DNA from: an uncultured Opitutia bacterium | GTDB taxonomy: Bacteria; Verrucomicrobiota; Verrucomicrobiia; Opitutales; UBA953 | DNA length: 7,979 nucleotides | Direction: 5' to 3' | Assembly: GCA_903868455.1 (NCBI GenBank) | Contig: CAIPVK010000053.1 | Span: 1 to 7,979, forward strand | Shown here: one piece after another, positions 1 through 5,498 of the stretch | Position numbering within the stretch: position 1 is the first letter of the stretch | Layout: every line of letters begins with the position of its first letter | Notes under the pieces: model-generated | Told to the model about the DNA's origin: nothing | Databases searched by the model: none | Seen by the model: the letters and a program-made list of their open reading frames with translations, nothing else | Translations under genes and position numbers: made by a program

Positions 1-101
1 CCCAGGGCGGCGGGGATGAGCACGGCGGTCAGGATGCCGATGATGGCGATGACCGTCAGCAGCTCGATGAGGGTGAAGCCTCGGCGAAGCGGGGGGCGCA
101 T
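1..101 (-). CDS. Pseudopilin N-terminus (prepilin-type cleavage/methylation signal), partial
   Basis: The first 33 residues begin MRPPLRRGFTLIELLTVIAIIG and run into the window edge. This is the class III prepilin signal: a short basic leader, cleavage by prepilin peptidase between G8 and F9, methylation of the new N-terminal Phe, Glu at mature position 5, then a hydrophobic helix that anchors the subunit in the inner membrane before assembly. The mature protein would be a subunit of a type II secretion or type IV pilus-like filament. PVC genomes carry many such genes, often with DUF1559 or LamG-like bodies, but the body here is off the window, so the subfamily cannot be told. The ATG follows the upstream amidohydrolase stop by 77 bp. 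No Shine-Dalgarno sequence is visible. Identification of the signal is certain; the role of the whole protein is open. Confidence 0.93.
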   Translation of the reverse strand, partial: MRPPLRRGFTLIELLTVIAIIGILTAVLIPAAL

Positions 102-178
102 GGGACAAAGGTGGGGGAAACGGGTAGTATGGCGAGGCGGGGCGGAAGGAAAGCCGCAAAACACCCCCTGCCCGGCCC

Positions 179-1144
179 TCACCAGCCCATGTGAAGGGCC
201 AGGCGGCTGAAACTGGCCTCCCCGAAGCCGAGGCGACGCTTGAGGACGGCGTCCCGGGCGAGGGGGTTGGCGACGGCCGCGACCTCGCGCCAGTCGGAGA
301 GCCCGAGATGCCCGCGGAGGAAGGGCCAGACGGGCTGGCAGGGCACGGGGAAGTCCGAGCCGTGGACGATCCGGTCGCCGCAGGTGTCGATCAGGCGGCG
401 GATGGCCTCGGAGCGGATGGGTGAGCCGAGCGCGGAGTTGTCCACCAACAGGTTGGGGTGGCGCCGGCAGAGGGCGGCTAGGTCGGCGACATGGTCCTTC
501 GCCCACGGCAGCGAGCGGCTGGCGCCATGGGCGGCGATGCAGGTGACGCCCTGCTCGAGGGGGAGCGTCAGGACGGACGGGTGCTCCAGATCGGGCCGGA
601 GGACGGGCAAGGTGAGCTCGCCGCCCGTGTGGGCGAGGAAGGCGATCCGCAGGCGGGCGCAGGCCGCCCAGAAGGCCGCGTGGCGCGGGTGCGAGCAATC
701 CGCGGCGTGGCAGTTGGGGAGGAGCTTGAGCACGCGGGCGCCGAGGGCGGCGCAGCGCTCGAGCTCGTCGATCGCGTCCGGCCGCGCCGGGTGAATGGAG
801 ACGGCGGGGATGCGGCGCGCGGGGTCGCGGGCGCAGAAGCGGAGGACGGCGTCGTTGGGGACGAGGAAGCCCGCCATGGGGAGCGGGCGGCCGGCCTCGT
901 CGTGCGGGACGTCCTGGGCGAGGATGACGGCGCCGTCGAGGCCCGAGCCCTCGATATGCCGGGCGAGCGCGGCCTCGAACGCGGCGTCGAGCCCGCCGTC
1001 GAGATAGGCGGCGTCGACCTGCGCCTCGCGCAGCAGGAAGCGGGCCTGCAGCCGGTTCCAGGGCGTGCGCAGCTCGAAGGCGCGGCCGTCGCCCGACGAG
1101 CCGTCGCCGACGAGGTGGACGTGGCAGTCGAGCCGCAGGCTCAC
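179..1144 (-). CDS. TIM-barrel amidohydrolase (amidohydrolase-2-like metal-dependent hydrolase)
   Basis: The 321-aa protein has the metal-ligand layout of the amidohydrolase superfamily in order: HxH at the end of strand 1 (DCHVH, H8 and H10), a candidate Lys bridging residue (ARVLK, K140), His in AHTGGE (H172), His in IAAHGA (H206), and the strand-8 Asp in HGSDFPVP (D264). This matches the PF04909-type family of cytosolic hydrolases and decarboxylases. The substrate cannot be read from the sequence. There is no signal peptide. The start is GTG, chosen because it overlaps the antiporter TGA stop as GTGA and the following residues lead straight into strand 1 with the HxH motif. The overlap implies translational coupling, so the two products are probably made together. 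Longer upstream extensions of this frame are antisense or out-of-frame readings of the antiporter and are rejected. The family call is strong and the reaction unknown. Confidence 0.88.
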   Translation of the reverse strand: MSLRLDCHVHLVGDGSSGDGRAFELRTPWNRLQARFLLREAQVDAAYLDGGLDAAFEAALARHIEGSGLDGAVILAQDVPHDEAGRPLPMAGFLVPNDAVLRFCARDPARRIPAVSIHPARPDAIDELERCAALGARVLKLLPNCHAADCSHPRHAAFWAACARLRIAFLAHTGGELTLPVLRPDLEHPSVLTLPLEQGVTCIAAHGASRSLPWAKDHVADLAALCRRHPNLLVDNSALGSPIRSEAIRRLIDTCGDRIVHGSDFPVPCQPVWPFLRGHLGLSDWREVAAVANPLARDAVLKRRLGFGEASFSRLALHMGW

Positions 1145-2619
1145 CGCGGGAGGAGCAGGAAGCAGGCGGTGGCGACGAGGGTCGGGGGAATCGCCCAGAG
1201 GAAGAGGCGGCCGGCGGAGACGCCGTGCTCGAAGTGCTTGGCGAGGATCGACTGGCCCGCGGGGTTCGGGGCGTTGGCGATGACGGTGAGGCCGCCCCCG
1301 GTGACGGCGCCGGCGAGCACGGCGAACTGCAGCGCCCGGGCCTCGTCCGTGGCGGCGGAGAGCGCGGGGACCTGGGAGGCCAGGAAGGTGATGGCGGCGT
1401 TGTCGTTGAAGGCGGTCAGGACGGTCGCGCCCGCGAAGAGCTCGAGCTCGCCGAGCCGCGAGAGGATGGGGCCGATCCACCAACCCTGCAGGCCGCCGTG
1501 GAGGACGAGCGAGGCGAGGAAGAAGGCGACGAGCAGGGGCCCGCGCAGCTGGACGGGCGACTGCCACTGCGGCGTGGCCACGGTGAAGGCGAGGAAGACG
1601 AGGAGGCCCGCCATGAGGAGGGCGCCGTGGTGCCCGACGAGCATGAGGACCGTCCAGACCATGCAGACGAGGTGGACACCCGTGACCCAGGCGGGGACGC
1701 GCCCCTCGGACTCGGCGTGGAGCGGCGGGTCGGCGCGGCGGGCGAGCTCGCCGAACTCGCGGCGGAAGACCCAGGCGTACAGGGCGGTCGAGACAACGAT
1801 GGCGAGGACGGCCTTGAGGCCGAAGTGGAGGAACATGTGGGGCGTGGTCCAGCCCCAGGTGCCGGCGACCATCACGACGGGCGGCGCGGCGAAGTGGGTG
1901 AGCGTGCCGCCGATGGAGATGTTGACGAAGAGCAGGCCCAGCGTGGCGTAGCGGAGGCGGGCGGAGGGCTTCAACTCGTGGAACTGCGCCGAGAGCATGA
2001 GCGCGGCGATGGTCATCGCGGCGGGCTCCGTGATGAGGGAGCCGAGGAGCGGGGCGACGGTCAGGACGACGGCCCAGCGCGAGAGCGGGGAGCCGCCGAA
2101 GAGGCGGGCGAGGCGGTTGAGCAGGCCGGAGGCGGTGGCGAAGATGGGGCGCGACGAGGCGATGACCATGATCACGAACACGAACAGCGGCTCGAGGTAC
2201 TTGGGCGAGGCGAGGATGCGGGTGCCCGGGCCCGGGGGCTCGGCGACGAGCGCGGCGGCGCGGGCGTAGTCGGCCGTCTCCATGTAGGCGGTGGCGAAGG
2301 CCCAGCCCTTCCCGGGCCAGAGGACAAAGGCGTAGAAGAGGAGGAAGGCCCAGATGCCGAAGACGGCCTCGACCTCGCCGAGGAAGTGGTAGACGGCGGC
2401 GCGGAAGTCGGCCGAGCGGCCGTCGGGGCCGACCGGGACCTTGCCCGCCTTGACGAGCTCGTGGTGGCGCGCCTCGAGCTCGTGGGCCTTGCGGGCGAAG
2501 ACCGGGGCGAGGAAGGTGTGGAGGATCGCGAGGAGGAAGATGCCCGTCGCGACGGGAAGGAAGGGATCGGCCTTGGCGGCGGCGGTGAGCTCGGCCCAGA
2601 GGGTGGGAGTCGCGTCCAT
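1141..2619 (-). CDS. Putative Na+/H+ antiporter, Na_H_antiport_3-like (ion transporter superfamily)
   Basis: The 492-aa inner-membrane protein has about ten or more hydrophobic segments. An N-terminal segment (residues 20-40) is followed by a charged cytosolic-like stretch (42-75), then membrane segments at about 85-101, 141-158, 181-196, 222-250, 262-284, 311-346, 359-376, 394-418, 430-450 and 471-490. Motifs fit an ArsB/NhaD-like two-repeat transporter: EPAAM (198-202), NISIGGTLTHFAAPP (233-247), FNDNAAITF (404-412) and ANAPNPAG (448-455). The paired polar motifs in broken helices are where this superfamily binds ions. I recognise the family as PF07399, annotated as putative Na+/H+ antiporter; transport of Na+ is inferred from that annotation, not shown. 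The ATG is the only plausible start and lacks a Shine-Dalgarno sequence. It is the first gene of a two-gene operon with the amidohydrolase, overlapping by 4 bp, and diverges from the DUF4832 gene. Confidence 0.85.
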   Translation of the reverse strand: MDATPTLWAELTAAAKADPFLPVATGIFLLAILHTFLAPVFARKAHELEARHHELVKAGKVPVGPDGRSADFRAAVYHFLGEVEAVFGIWAFLLFYAFVLWPGKGWAFATAYMETADYARAAALVAEPPGPGTRILASPKYLEPLFVFVIMVIASSRPIFATASGLLNRLARLFGGSPLSRWAVVLTVAPLLGSLITEPAAMTIAALMLSAQFHELKPSARLRYATLGLLFVNISIGGTLTHFAAPPVVMVAGTWGWTTPHMFLHFGLKAVLAIVVSTALYAWVFRREFGELARRADPPLHAESEGRVPAWVTGVHLVCMVWTVLMLVGHHGALLMAGLLVFLAFTVATPQWQSPVQLRGPLLVAFFLASLVLHGGLQGWWIGPILSRLGELELFAGATVLTAFNDNAAITFLASQVPALSAATDEARALQFAVLAGAVTGGGLTVIANAPNPAGQSILAKHFEHGVSAGRLFLWAIPPTLVATACFLLLPR

Positions 2620-2636
2620 GCCGCAAGGGGAGAGGG

Positions 2637-2652
2637 GCAATCCGGCGATTGC
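2637..2652. promoter_or_regulatory. Inverted repeat in the divergent start-to-start spacer, possible operator
   Basis: A perfect 6-bp inverted repeat (GCAATC, spacer CGGC, GATTGC) lies near the centre of the 63-bp spacer between the divergent antiporter and DUF4832 start codons. Both promoters must overlap this spacer or lie inside the opposing genes, so a dimeric regulator bound here could affect both. No convincing -35/-10 pair is visible on either strand. The arms are short and chance occurrence is possible. Confidence 0.25.
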
Positions 2653-2670
2653 AACCCAGACCGAACGGGC

Positions 2671-2675
2671 GAGGA
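2671..2675 (+). promoter_or_regulatory. Shine-Dalgarno sequence (GAGGA) of the DUF4832 gene
   Basis: GAGGA ends seven bases before the ATG at 2683. It fixes the start because the frame is open for hundreds of codons further upstream, and because the ATG is immediately followed by a signal peptide. It is the only gene in the window with a recognisable ribosome-binding sequence; the antiporter, pseudopilin and DUF3147 genes lack one. Confidence 0.6.
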
Positions 2676-2682
2676 TGCGGCC

Positions 2683-4392
2683 ATGGCCCGCCCCGCCCTG
2701 CCCTGCCTCCTTCTCGCGATCGCCGCCCTCGCCGGCGCGCAGACCGCCGAGCGACAGTACCGCGGCTCCGTCGCGGGGACGCCCGAGGCGGCGACCGGGC
2801 TCGCCAACCCCGACCGCGGCTTCCGCCTCGAGATCCAGCTCGGCCTGCCCGAGGGCGGGTTCTGGGCGGTCGACGCCGCGGGCAAGGCCTCGGTCGTGCG
2901 CGGGCCGCTGCCCGCCGGCGCGACGCCCTTCCCGCAGGCGGGCGGCGACCCGACGAAGGCCCTCGCGAGCGACCGCGGCCTGGCCGAGGCGCTCGCGCGC
3001 TGGCACGCGGCCGGCGTGACGACCCACCTGGCGCTGGGATGGCTGGACCGGACGGACAAGCCCCTCGACCCGCGCACGCTCGCCCGCCTCAACGCCGGCC
3101 TCGGGGTCGTCCGCAAGTCGGGGGCGCGCGTCCTGCTGCGCCCCGCCTACGAGCCGGACCGGACGAAGTCGGGCGGGCCGACCACGGCGACGGCCGCGGC
3201 CCACGTGAAAGCCCTCCAGCCCCTGCTCGCCCAGCACCGCGACGCCCTCTCCGGCCTGCAGCTCGGGCTCATCGGCCACCGCGGCGAGGCGCGCGAGGCG
3301 ACGCGGATCCCCGCCGCCGCGGCCGACCACGCCGCCCTGCTCAAGGCGATGCTCGACGCGCGCCCCAAGGGGAAGGCGATCCAGCTCCGCACCCCGGCGA
3401 TGCGCGCCGGCCTGCTCGAGGAGCTGCGGCTCGCGCCCGTCATCGCGCAGGCGGAGGCCTTCGACGGCGTCACCGTCGCCGGCACCGTGGGCTTCCACAA
3501 CATCGGCTTCGGGGCGGACGCGACGGACGACGGCACCTTCGAGGCGATCGGCGACGGCGACCCGGATTGGCGGACCTGGGCCGAGCAGGCCATCTGGGTC
3601 CCGGCCGACGTCGACCTCGGTCCCGGCGCGCGCTCGAGCGCGCGGCTCGCGGACGGCTGGCAGGTCGCCGCGCGGCTCTGCGCCGAGCGGGCGGTGACGC
3701 TCGGCGTCGCCCACGCGTGGTCGGCGGCCGACCCGGCGGGACGGCCCGGGCCGGTCGACGGGTGGAAGACCCAGCTCAAGACGCGGCAGGAGGTCGTCGC
3801 CCTGGGCTTGCCCGTCTCCGACGGCTATTTCGAGGACGCCAAGGGCGCGTCCGTCCCGCGCTCGGCCTTCGATTACATCCGAGACCACCTCGGCTACCGC
3901 TTCGAGCTCCGCACGGCGGGCTGGCCCGCGAAGGTCAAGGCGAGCCAGCCCTACACGCTCAACCTCCGCCTCGCGAACCGCGGCTTCGCCTCATGCCCCG
4001 TCCCGCGGATGCTCGATCTCGCCTATGTCTCGCGCGGCGGACGCCCGATCTACGCTCCCGGCCAGGGCGAGGCCTTCGACATGCGCCGCGCGGTGCCCAG
4101 CCACCTCGTGCGCGGTCCGGGCAATGAGGAGGGGCTCATGGGGATCACCATGAACGCCCGCGCGCCCGAGGCGCCGGGGAAGTACCAGGTCGTCCTGCTG
4201 CTGCGCGAGTTCGACGGCGATCCCGCGACGGCGATGGGCCAGTCGACGGCGGGGAACCGGCCGGCCCGGCCGGCCGCGCCGACGGACGCGCGCCACTACA
4301 TCCGCTTCGCCAACCGCGACCTGCCGCACTGGGTCGCGCCGGACGGGACCTGCGCCGGCCCGGCGATCGGGGAGATCGAGGTGACGAGGTAG
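2683..4392 (+). CDS. Secreted DUF4874/DUF4832 glycoside-hydrolase-like protein
   Basis: The 569-aa protein begins with a signal peptide (MARPALPCLLLAIAALAGA, probable cleavage after A19). NPDRGF (42-47) is the family entry motif at the start of the DUF4874-like barrel. It is followed by a strand with Glu (LLRPAYE, E157), then GLIGHRGE (195-202) in the place where relatives carry an IGxWGEW-type motif, then GFHNIGF with a D/G-rich loop (270-284), and FDYIRDHLGYRFEL (396-409) leading into a beta-rich C-terminal domain of DUF4832 type. The family looks like a TIM-barrel glycoside hydrolase with a beta-sandwich tail. The substrate is unknown, and E157 and E202 are the residues I would suspect of catalysis. 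The Trp usual before the Gly-Glu pair is Arg here, so activity may differ or be lost. Location is periplasmic or extracellular. It stands alone, divergent from the antiporter operon and 383 bp before the next gene. Confidence 0.8.
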   Translation: MARPALPCLLLAIAALAGAQTAERQYRGSVAGTPEAATGLANPDRGFRLEIQLGLPEGGFWAVDAAGKASVVRGPLPAGATPFPQAGGDPTKALASDRGLAEALARWHAAGVTTHLALGWLDRTDKPLDPRTLARLNAGLGVVRKSGARVLLRPAYEPDRTKSGGPTTATAAAHVKALQPLLAQHRDALSGLQLGLIGHRGEAREATRIPAAAADHAALLKAMLDARPKGKAIQLRTPAMRAGLLEELRLAPVIAQAEAFDGVTVAGTVGFHNIGFGADATDDGTFEAIGDGDPDWRTWAEQAIWVPADVDLGPGARSSARLADGWQVAARLCAERAVTLGVAHAWSAADPAGRPGPVDGWKTQLKTRQEVVALGLPVSDGYFEDAKGASVPRSAFDYIRDHLGYRFELRTAGWPAKVKASQPYTLNLRLANRGFASCPVPRMLDLAYVSRGGRPIYAPGQGEAFDMRRAVPSHLVRGPGNEEGLMGITMNARAPEAPGKYQVVLLLREFDGDPATAMGQSTAGNRPARPAAPTDARHYIRFANRDLPHWVAPDGTCAGPAIGEIEVTR

Positions 4393-4399
4393 CTTGGGA

Positions 4400-4429
4400 A
4401 GAATTCAGATGAAAGAATTCAAAGTAAAG
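4400..4429 (+). repeat. Left arm of a 30-bp near-perfect inverted repeat
   Basis: This AT-rich arm starts 8 bp after the DUF4832 stop and contains two GAATTC sites seven bases apart (4401-4406 and 4415-4420). Its reverse complement matches 4735-4764 at 29 of 30 positions, the one difference being A4414 against the base pairing with C/G at the other end. On the minus strand it reads CTTTACTT followed by three 7-bp units, of which the first and third are TGAATTC. About 28% GC, it contrasts sharply with the surrounding genes. Confidence 0.85.
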
Positions 4430-4441
4430 AAGGGGAGAGAA

Positions 4442-4486
4442 CAGACGTCAGAGCCCAGACGCCAGATGCCAGAGGGCGGCAGATAG
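4442..4486 (+). repeat. 7-bp degenerate tandem array, CAGAnnn
   Basis: Six units start with CAGA: five are exactly in register (CAGACGT, CAGAGCC, CAGACGC, CAGATGC, CAGAGGG) and a sixth (CAGATAG) follows after a 3-bp insertion. The first four bases never vary, while the last three do. There is no coding potential worth noting. It lies inside the region bounded by the 30-bp inverted repeat. Confidence 0.8.
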
Positions 4487-4496
4487 CTTTGCTAAT

Positions 4497-4525
4497 CTTT
4501 ACTTTGAAATCTGAGATCTGAAATC
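4497..4525 (+). repeat. Internal third copy of the inverted-repeat arm (CTTTACTT + 3 heptamers)
   Basis: Reads CTTTACTT followed by TGAAATC, TGAGATC, TGAAATC (4505-4525). It matches the right arm at 4735-4763 at 23 of 29 positions, in the same orientation, and therefore lies inverted to the left arm. The shared plan is an 8-bp head plus three 7-bp units, showing that the terminal arms and the internal copy are one repeat family. Confidence 0.75.
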
Positions 4526-4530
4526 CATCC

Positions 4531-4608
4531 CAGCGGTGGCAGCGGCTTGATCAGCGGAGCAGCGGAACAGCGGGTCAGCGGTCCTAGCGGTATCAGCGGT
4601 CCTAGCGG
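4531..4608 (+). repeat. 8-bp degenerate tandem array, CAGCGGnn (copy 1)
   Basis: Seven CAGCGG and two TAGCGG cores occur at start-to-start spacings of 9, 12, 8, 8, 8 and 8, then about 8-10 bp. The core is constant and the tail variable. The beginning (CAGCGGTGG, then CAGCGGCTTGAT) recurs at 5320-5349, where one extra 9-bp unit has been inserted between the two, as expected of unit gain or loss. Confidence 0.85.
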
Positions 4609-4609
4609 A

Positions 4610-4624
4610 GGGAGCTGCGCTCCC
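4610..4624 (+). other. Hairpin GGGAGC-TGC-GCTCCC at the array junction
   Basis: A perfect 6-bp stem with a 3-base loop sits between the 8-bp and 9-bp arrays, and a hairpin occupies the same place in the second module at 5386-5403. A run of only four T's (4631-4634) follows after six bases, so it is at best a weak terminator for the DUF4832 gene 217 bp upstream. Confidence 0.5.
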
Positions 4625-4633
4625 GGCAGATTT

Positions 4634-4668
4634 TCCTCCGCCTCCTCGTCATCCTCCGCCTCCTCACA
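4634..4668 (+). repeat. 9-bp degenerate tandem array, TCCTCCGCC/TCCTCGTCA (copy 1)
   Basis: Three exact 9-bp units (TCCTCCGCC, TCCTCGTCA, TCCTCCGCC) are followed by a shortened TCCTCACA. The TCCTC core is constant. From the hairpin arm through the first two units (4619-4656) the sequence matches 5402-5439 at 35 of 38 positions. Confidence 0.85.
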
Positions 4669-4674
4669 TCGGGT

Positions 4675-4724
4675 GTCCCCAGCTCTTCCCAGCCCCTTGT
4701 AGCCGCCTCTAGCCTCTTCTACCC
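4675..4724 (-). repeat. 10-bp degenerate tandem array (reverse orientation)
   Basis: Five 10-bp units on the plus strand read GTCCCCAGCT, CTTCCCAGCC, CCTTGTAGCC, GCCTCTAGCC, TCTTCTACCC, each ending in AGCY or a variant. On the minus strand this is an RGCT-headed decamer, the same pattern as the array at 5131-5179 on the other side of the DUF3147 gene, but inverted relative to it. Confidence 0.7.
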
Positions 4725-4734
4725 GCTGCACACC

Positions 4735-4764
4735 CTTTACTTTGAATTCGTTCATCTGAATTCT
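4735..4764 (-). repeat. Right arm of the 30-bp near-perfect inverted repeat
   Basis: It matches the reverse complement of 4400-4429 at 29 of 30 positions. On the plus strand it reads CTTTACTT, then TGAATTC, GTTCATC, TGAATTC. It ends 11 bp before the DUF3147 start codon, so the AT-rich arm occupies the core-promoter position of that gene. No target-site duplication is evident outside the two arms. Confidence 0.85.
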
Positions 4765-4775
4765 AACCTCCCCCC

Positions 4776-5117
4776 ATGCTCCCCTTCCTCAAGATCCTCA
4801 TCTCCGCCGGCGTCATCCTCGCCGCCTCGGAGACCGCCAAGCGCAACGTGCTCCTCGGCGCCCTGCTCTGCGCCCTCCCCCTCACCTCGCTCCTCACCCT
4901 GTCGTGGACCTGGGTAGAGACCTCGGACGCCGCGCGCATCACCGCGCTCAGCCATTCCATCCTGGCCTACACGATTCCCTCGCTGGTCTTCTTCCTCTTC
5001 CTGCCCTGGGCGATGCGAGCGGGCCTGAGCTTCTGGCCGGCGCTTCTCGCCGCGGCGATCGGGACGGCCGGGGTCTATCGCCTGTGCGACCCGCTGATCG
5101 CGCGTTGGACGGCGTGA
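4776..5117 (+). CDS. DUF3147-type small integral membrane protein
   Basis: The 113-aa protein is almost wholly hydrophobic, with four probable membrane segments at about residues 4-18, 25-46, 62-80 and 86-104. The order SETAKRNVLLGALLCALPLTS (14-34), then a W-rich segment and a charged ETSDAARITALSHSI turn (48-62), then a PSLVFFLFLPW segment and GLSFWPALLAA, fits the DUF3147 family as I remember it; full length agrees with that family's usual 110-120 residues. Function is unknown. The ATG is preceded by a C-run and a CCTCC, with no Shine-Dalgarno sequence. The gene is enclosed on both sides by repeat arrays and is not close enough to either neighbour to be in an obvious operon. It could be transcribed from within the right repeat arm. 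Confidence 0.8.
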   Translation: MLPFLKILISAGVILAASETAKRNVLLGALLCALPLTSLLTLSWTWVETSDAARITALSHSILAYTIPSLVFFLFLPWAMRAGLSFWPALLAAAIGTAGVYRLCDPLIARWTA

Positions 5118-5130
5118 GAGGATGAATCAC

Positions 5131-5179
5131 GCTGGCAGGGCTGGTAAGAGCTGGGAATAGCTGGCAAAAGCTAATCGAA
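5131..5179 (+). repeat. 10-bp degenerate tandem array, GCTGGnAAnA
   Basis: Starting 14 bp after the DUF3147 stop: GCTGGCAGG (9 bp), GCTGGTAAGA, GCTGGGAATA, GCTGGCAAAA, GCTAATCGAA. The head GCT(GG) is constant and the tail is A-rich and variable. It is the opposite orientation of the array at 4675-4724. Confidence 0.75.
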
Positions 5180-5203
5180 CACGGAGCCAGGCGCCTAAAG
5201 GTG

Positions 5204-5231
5204 GCGGCCGGCTCGGCGAGCCAGCCCTACC
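5204..5231 (+). repeat. REP-like half element ending in CCCTACC
   Basis: 28 bp here are identical to 5525-5552. The unit contains a palindrome (GGCTCG-G-CGAGCC) and ends in CCCTACC. The usual left GGTAGGG end is missing, so this is a truncated copy. Its CCCTACC can pair with the GGTAGGG of the next element, with a 9-base loop. Confidence 0.75.
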
Positions 5232-5239
5232 TGAGCATT

Positions 5240-5307
5240 GGGTAGGGGCATGGTTACGCCCATGCCCTAGTCGCGGGGAGGTCACGGACGTAGCCGCGAC
5301 CCTACCC
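5240..5307 (+). repeat. REP-like element with two internal hairpins
   Basis: An outer 8-bp inverted repeat GGGTAGGG (5240-5247) and CCCTACCC (5300-5307) encloses two stems: GGGCATGG/CCATGCCC (5246-5253 with 5260-5267, 6-base loop) and TCGCGG/CCGCGA (5271-5276 with 5294-5299). Two bases are shared by the outer and first inner stems. The folded form would be cloverleaf-like, in single-stranded DNA or RNA. Such palindromes are typically mobilised in trans by RAYT (REP-associated Y1-type) transposases; none is present in the window. Confidence 0.75.
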
Positions 5308-5319
5308 ATTCAGCTGAGC

Positions 5320-5386
5320 CAGCGGTGGCAGCGGTAGCAGCGGCTTGATCTGCAGTTTAGCGGAGAGCGGAACAGCGTGTCAGCGG
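5320..5386 (+). repeat. 8-bp degenerate tandem array, CAGCGGnn (copy 2)
   Basis: Units CAGCGGTGG, CAGCGGTAG, CAGCGGCTTGAT, then TAGCGGAG, AGCGGAA, CAGCGTGT and a final CAGCGG. It starts with the same units as the copy at 4531 but has one extra unit and a different interior. It is in the same orientation as copy 1. Confidence 0.8.
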
Positions 5387-5403
5387 CGGAGAACTCGCTC
5401 CGC
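5386..5403 (+). other. Hairpin GCGGAG-AACTCG-CTCCGC at the array junction (copy 2)
   Basis: A perfect 6-bp stem with a 6-base loop occupies the same place between 8-bp and 9-bp arrays as the hairpin at 4610-4624, but with a different stem sequence. Preserved position with changed sequence hints that the fold itself may matter. No T-run follows on either strand. Confidence 0.5.
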
Positions 5404-5416
5404 TCCCGGTAGCTTA

Positions 5417-5495
5417 TCCTCCGCCTCCTCGTCATCCTCGTAATCTTCGTAATCCTCCGCCTCCTCCGCCTCCTCGTCATCCTCCGATCCTCGCC
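5417..5495 (+). repeat. 9-bp degenerate tandem array, TCCTCCGCC/TCCTCGTCA (copy 2)
   Basis: Seven exact 9-bp units in register (TCCTCCGCC, TCCTCGTCA, TCCTCGTAA, TCTTCGTAA, TCCTCCGCC, TCCTCCGCC, TCCTCGTCA) are followed by two 8-bp units (TCCTCCGA, TCCTCGCC). It is an expanded version of the array at 4634-4668. Confidence 0.88.
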
Positions 5496-5498
5496 TCA

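Noticed and set aside
1145..2626. Extended N-terminus of the amidohydrolase frame across the antiporter
   Set aside because: It is an arginine/proline-rich shadow reading. The GTG start overlapping the antiporter stop leads directly into the HxH strand.
1225..2682. Long plus-strand open frame running into the DUF4832 gene from upstream
   Set aside because: It is antisense to the antiporter and consists of E/G/R-rich low-complexity translation typical of GC-rich shadow frames. The real start at 2683 has a ribosome-binding sequence and a signal peptide.
2620..3888. Extended N-terminus of the antiporter frame across the DUF4832 gene
   Set aside because: It is antisense to a well-supported gene, is R/G-rich without family features, and the hydrophobic transporter starts naturally at the ATG at 2619.
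4610..4634. Rho-independent terminator after the DUF4832 gene
   Set aside because: The hairpin is sound but lies 217 bp beyond the stop codon and is followed by only four T's after a gap. I kept it as a hairpin and did not call it a terminator.
4492..4755. Possible 87-aa minus-strand protein with an acidic EEAEDDEEAEE stretch
   Set aside because: It is a translation of the 9-bp, 8-bp and heptamer arrays, with no start signal and no family features. The acidic run is simply the TCCTC repeat read in frame.
5127..5309. Possible 60-aa minus-strand protein
   Set aside because: It lies wholly in the decamer array and REP-like palindromes, and its composition reflects those repeats.
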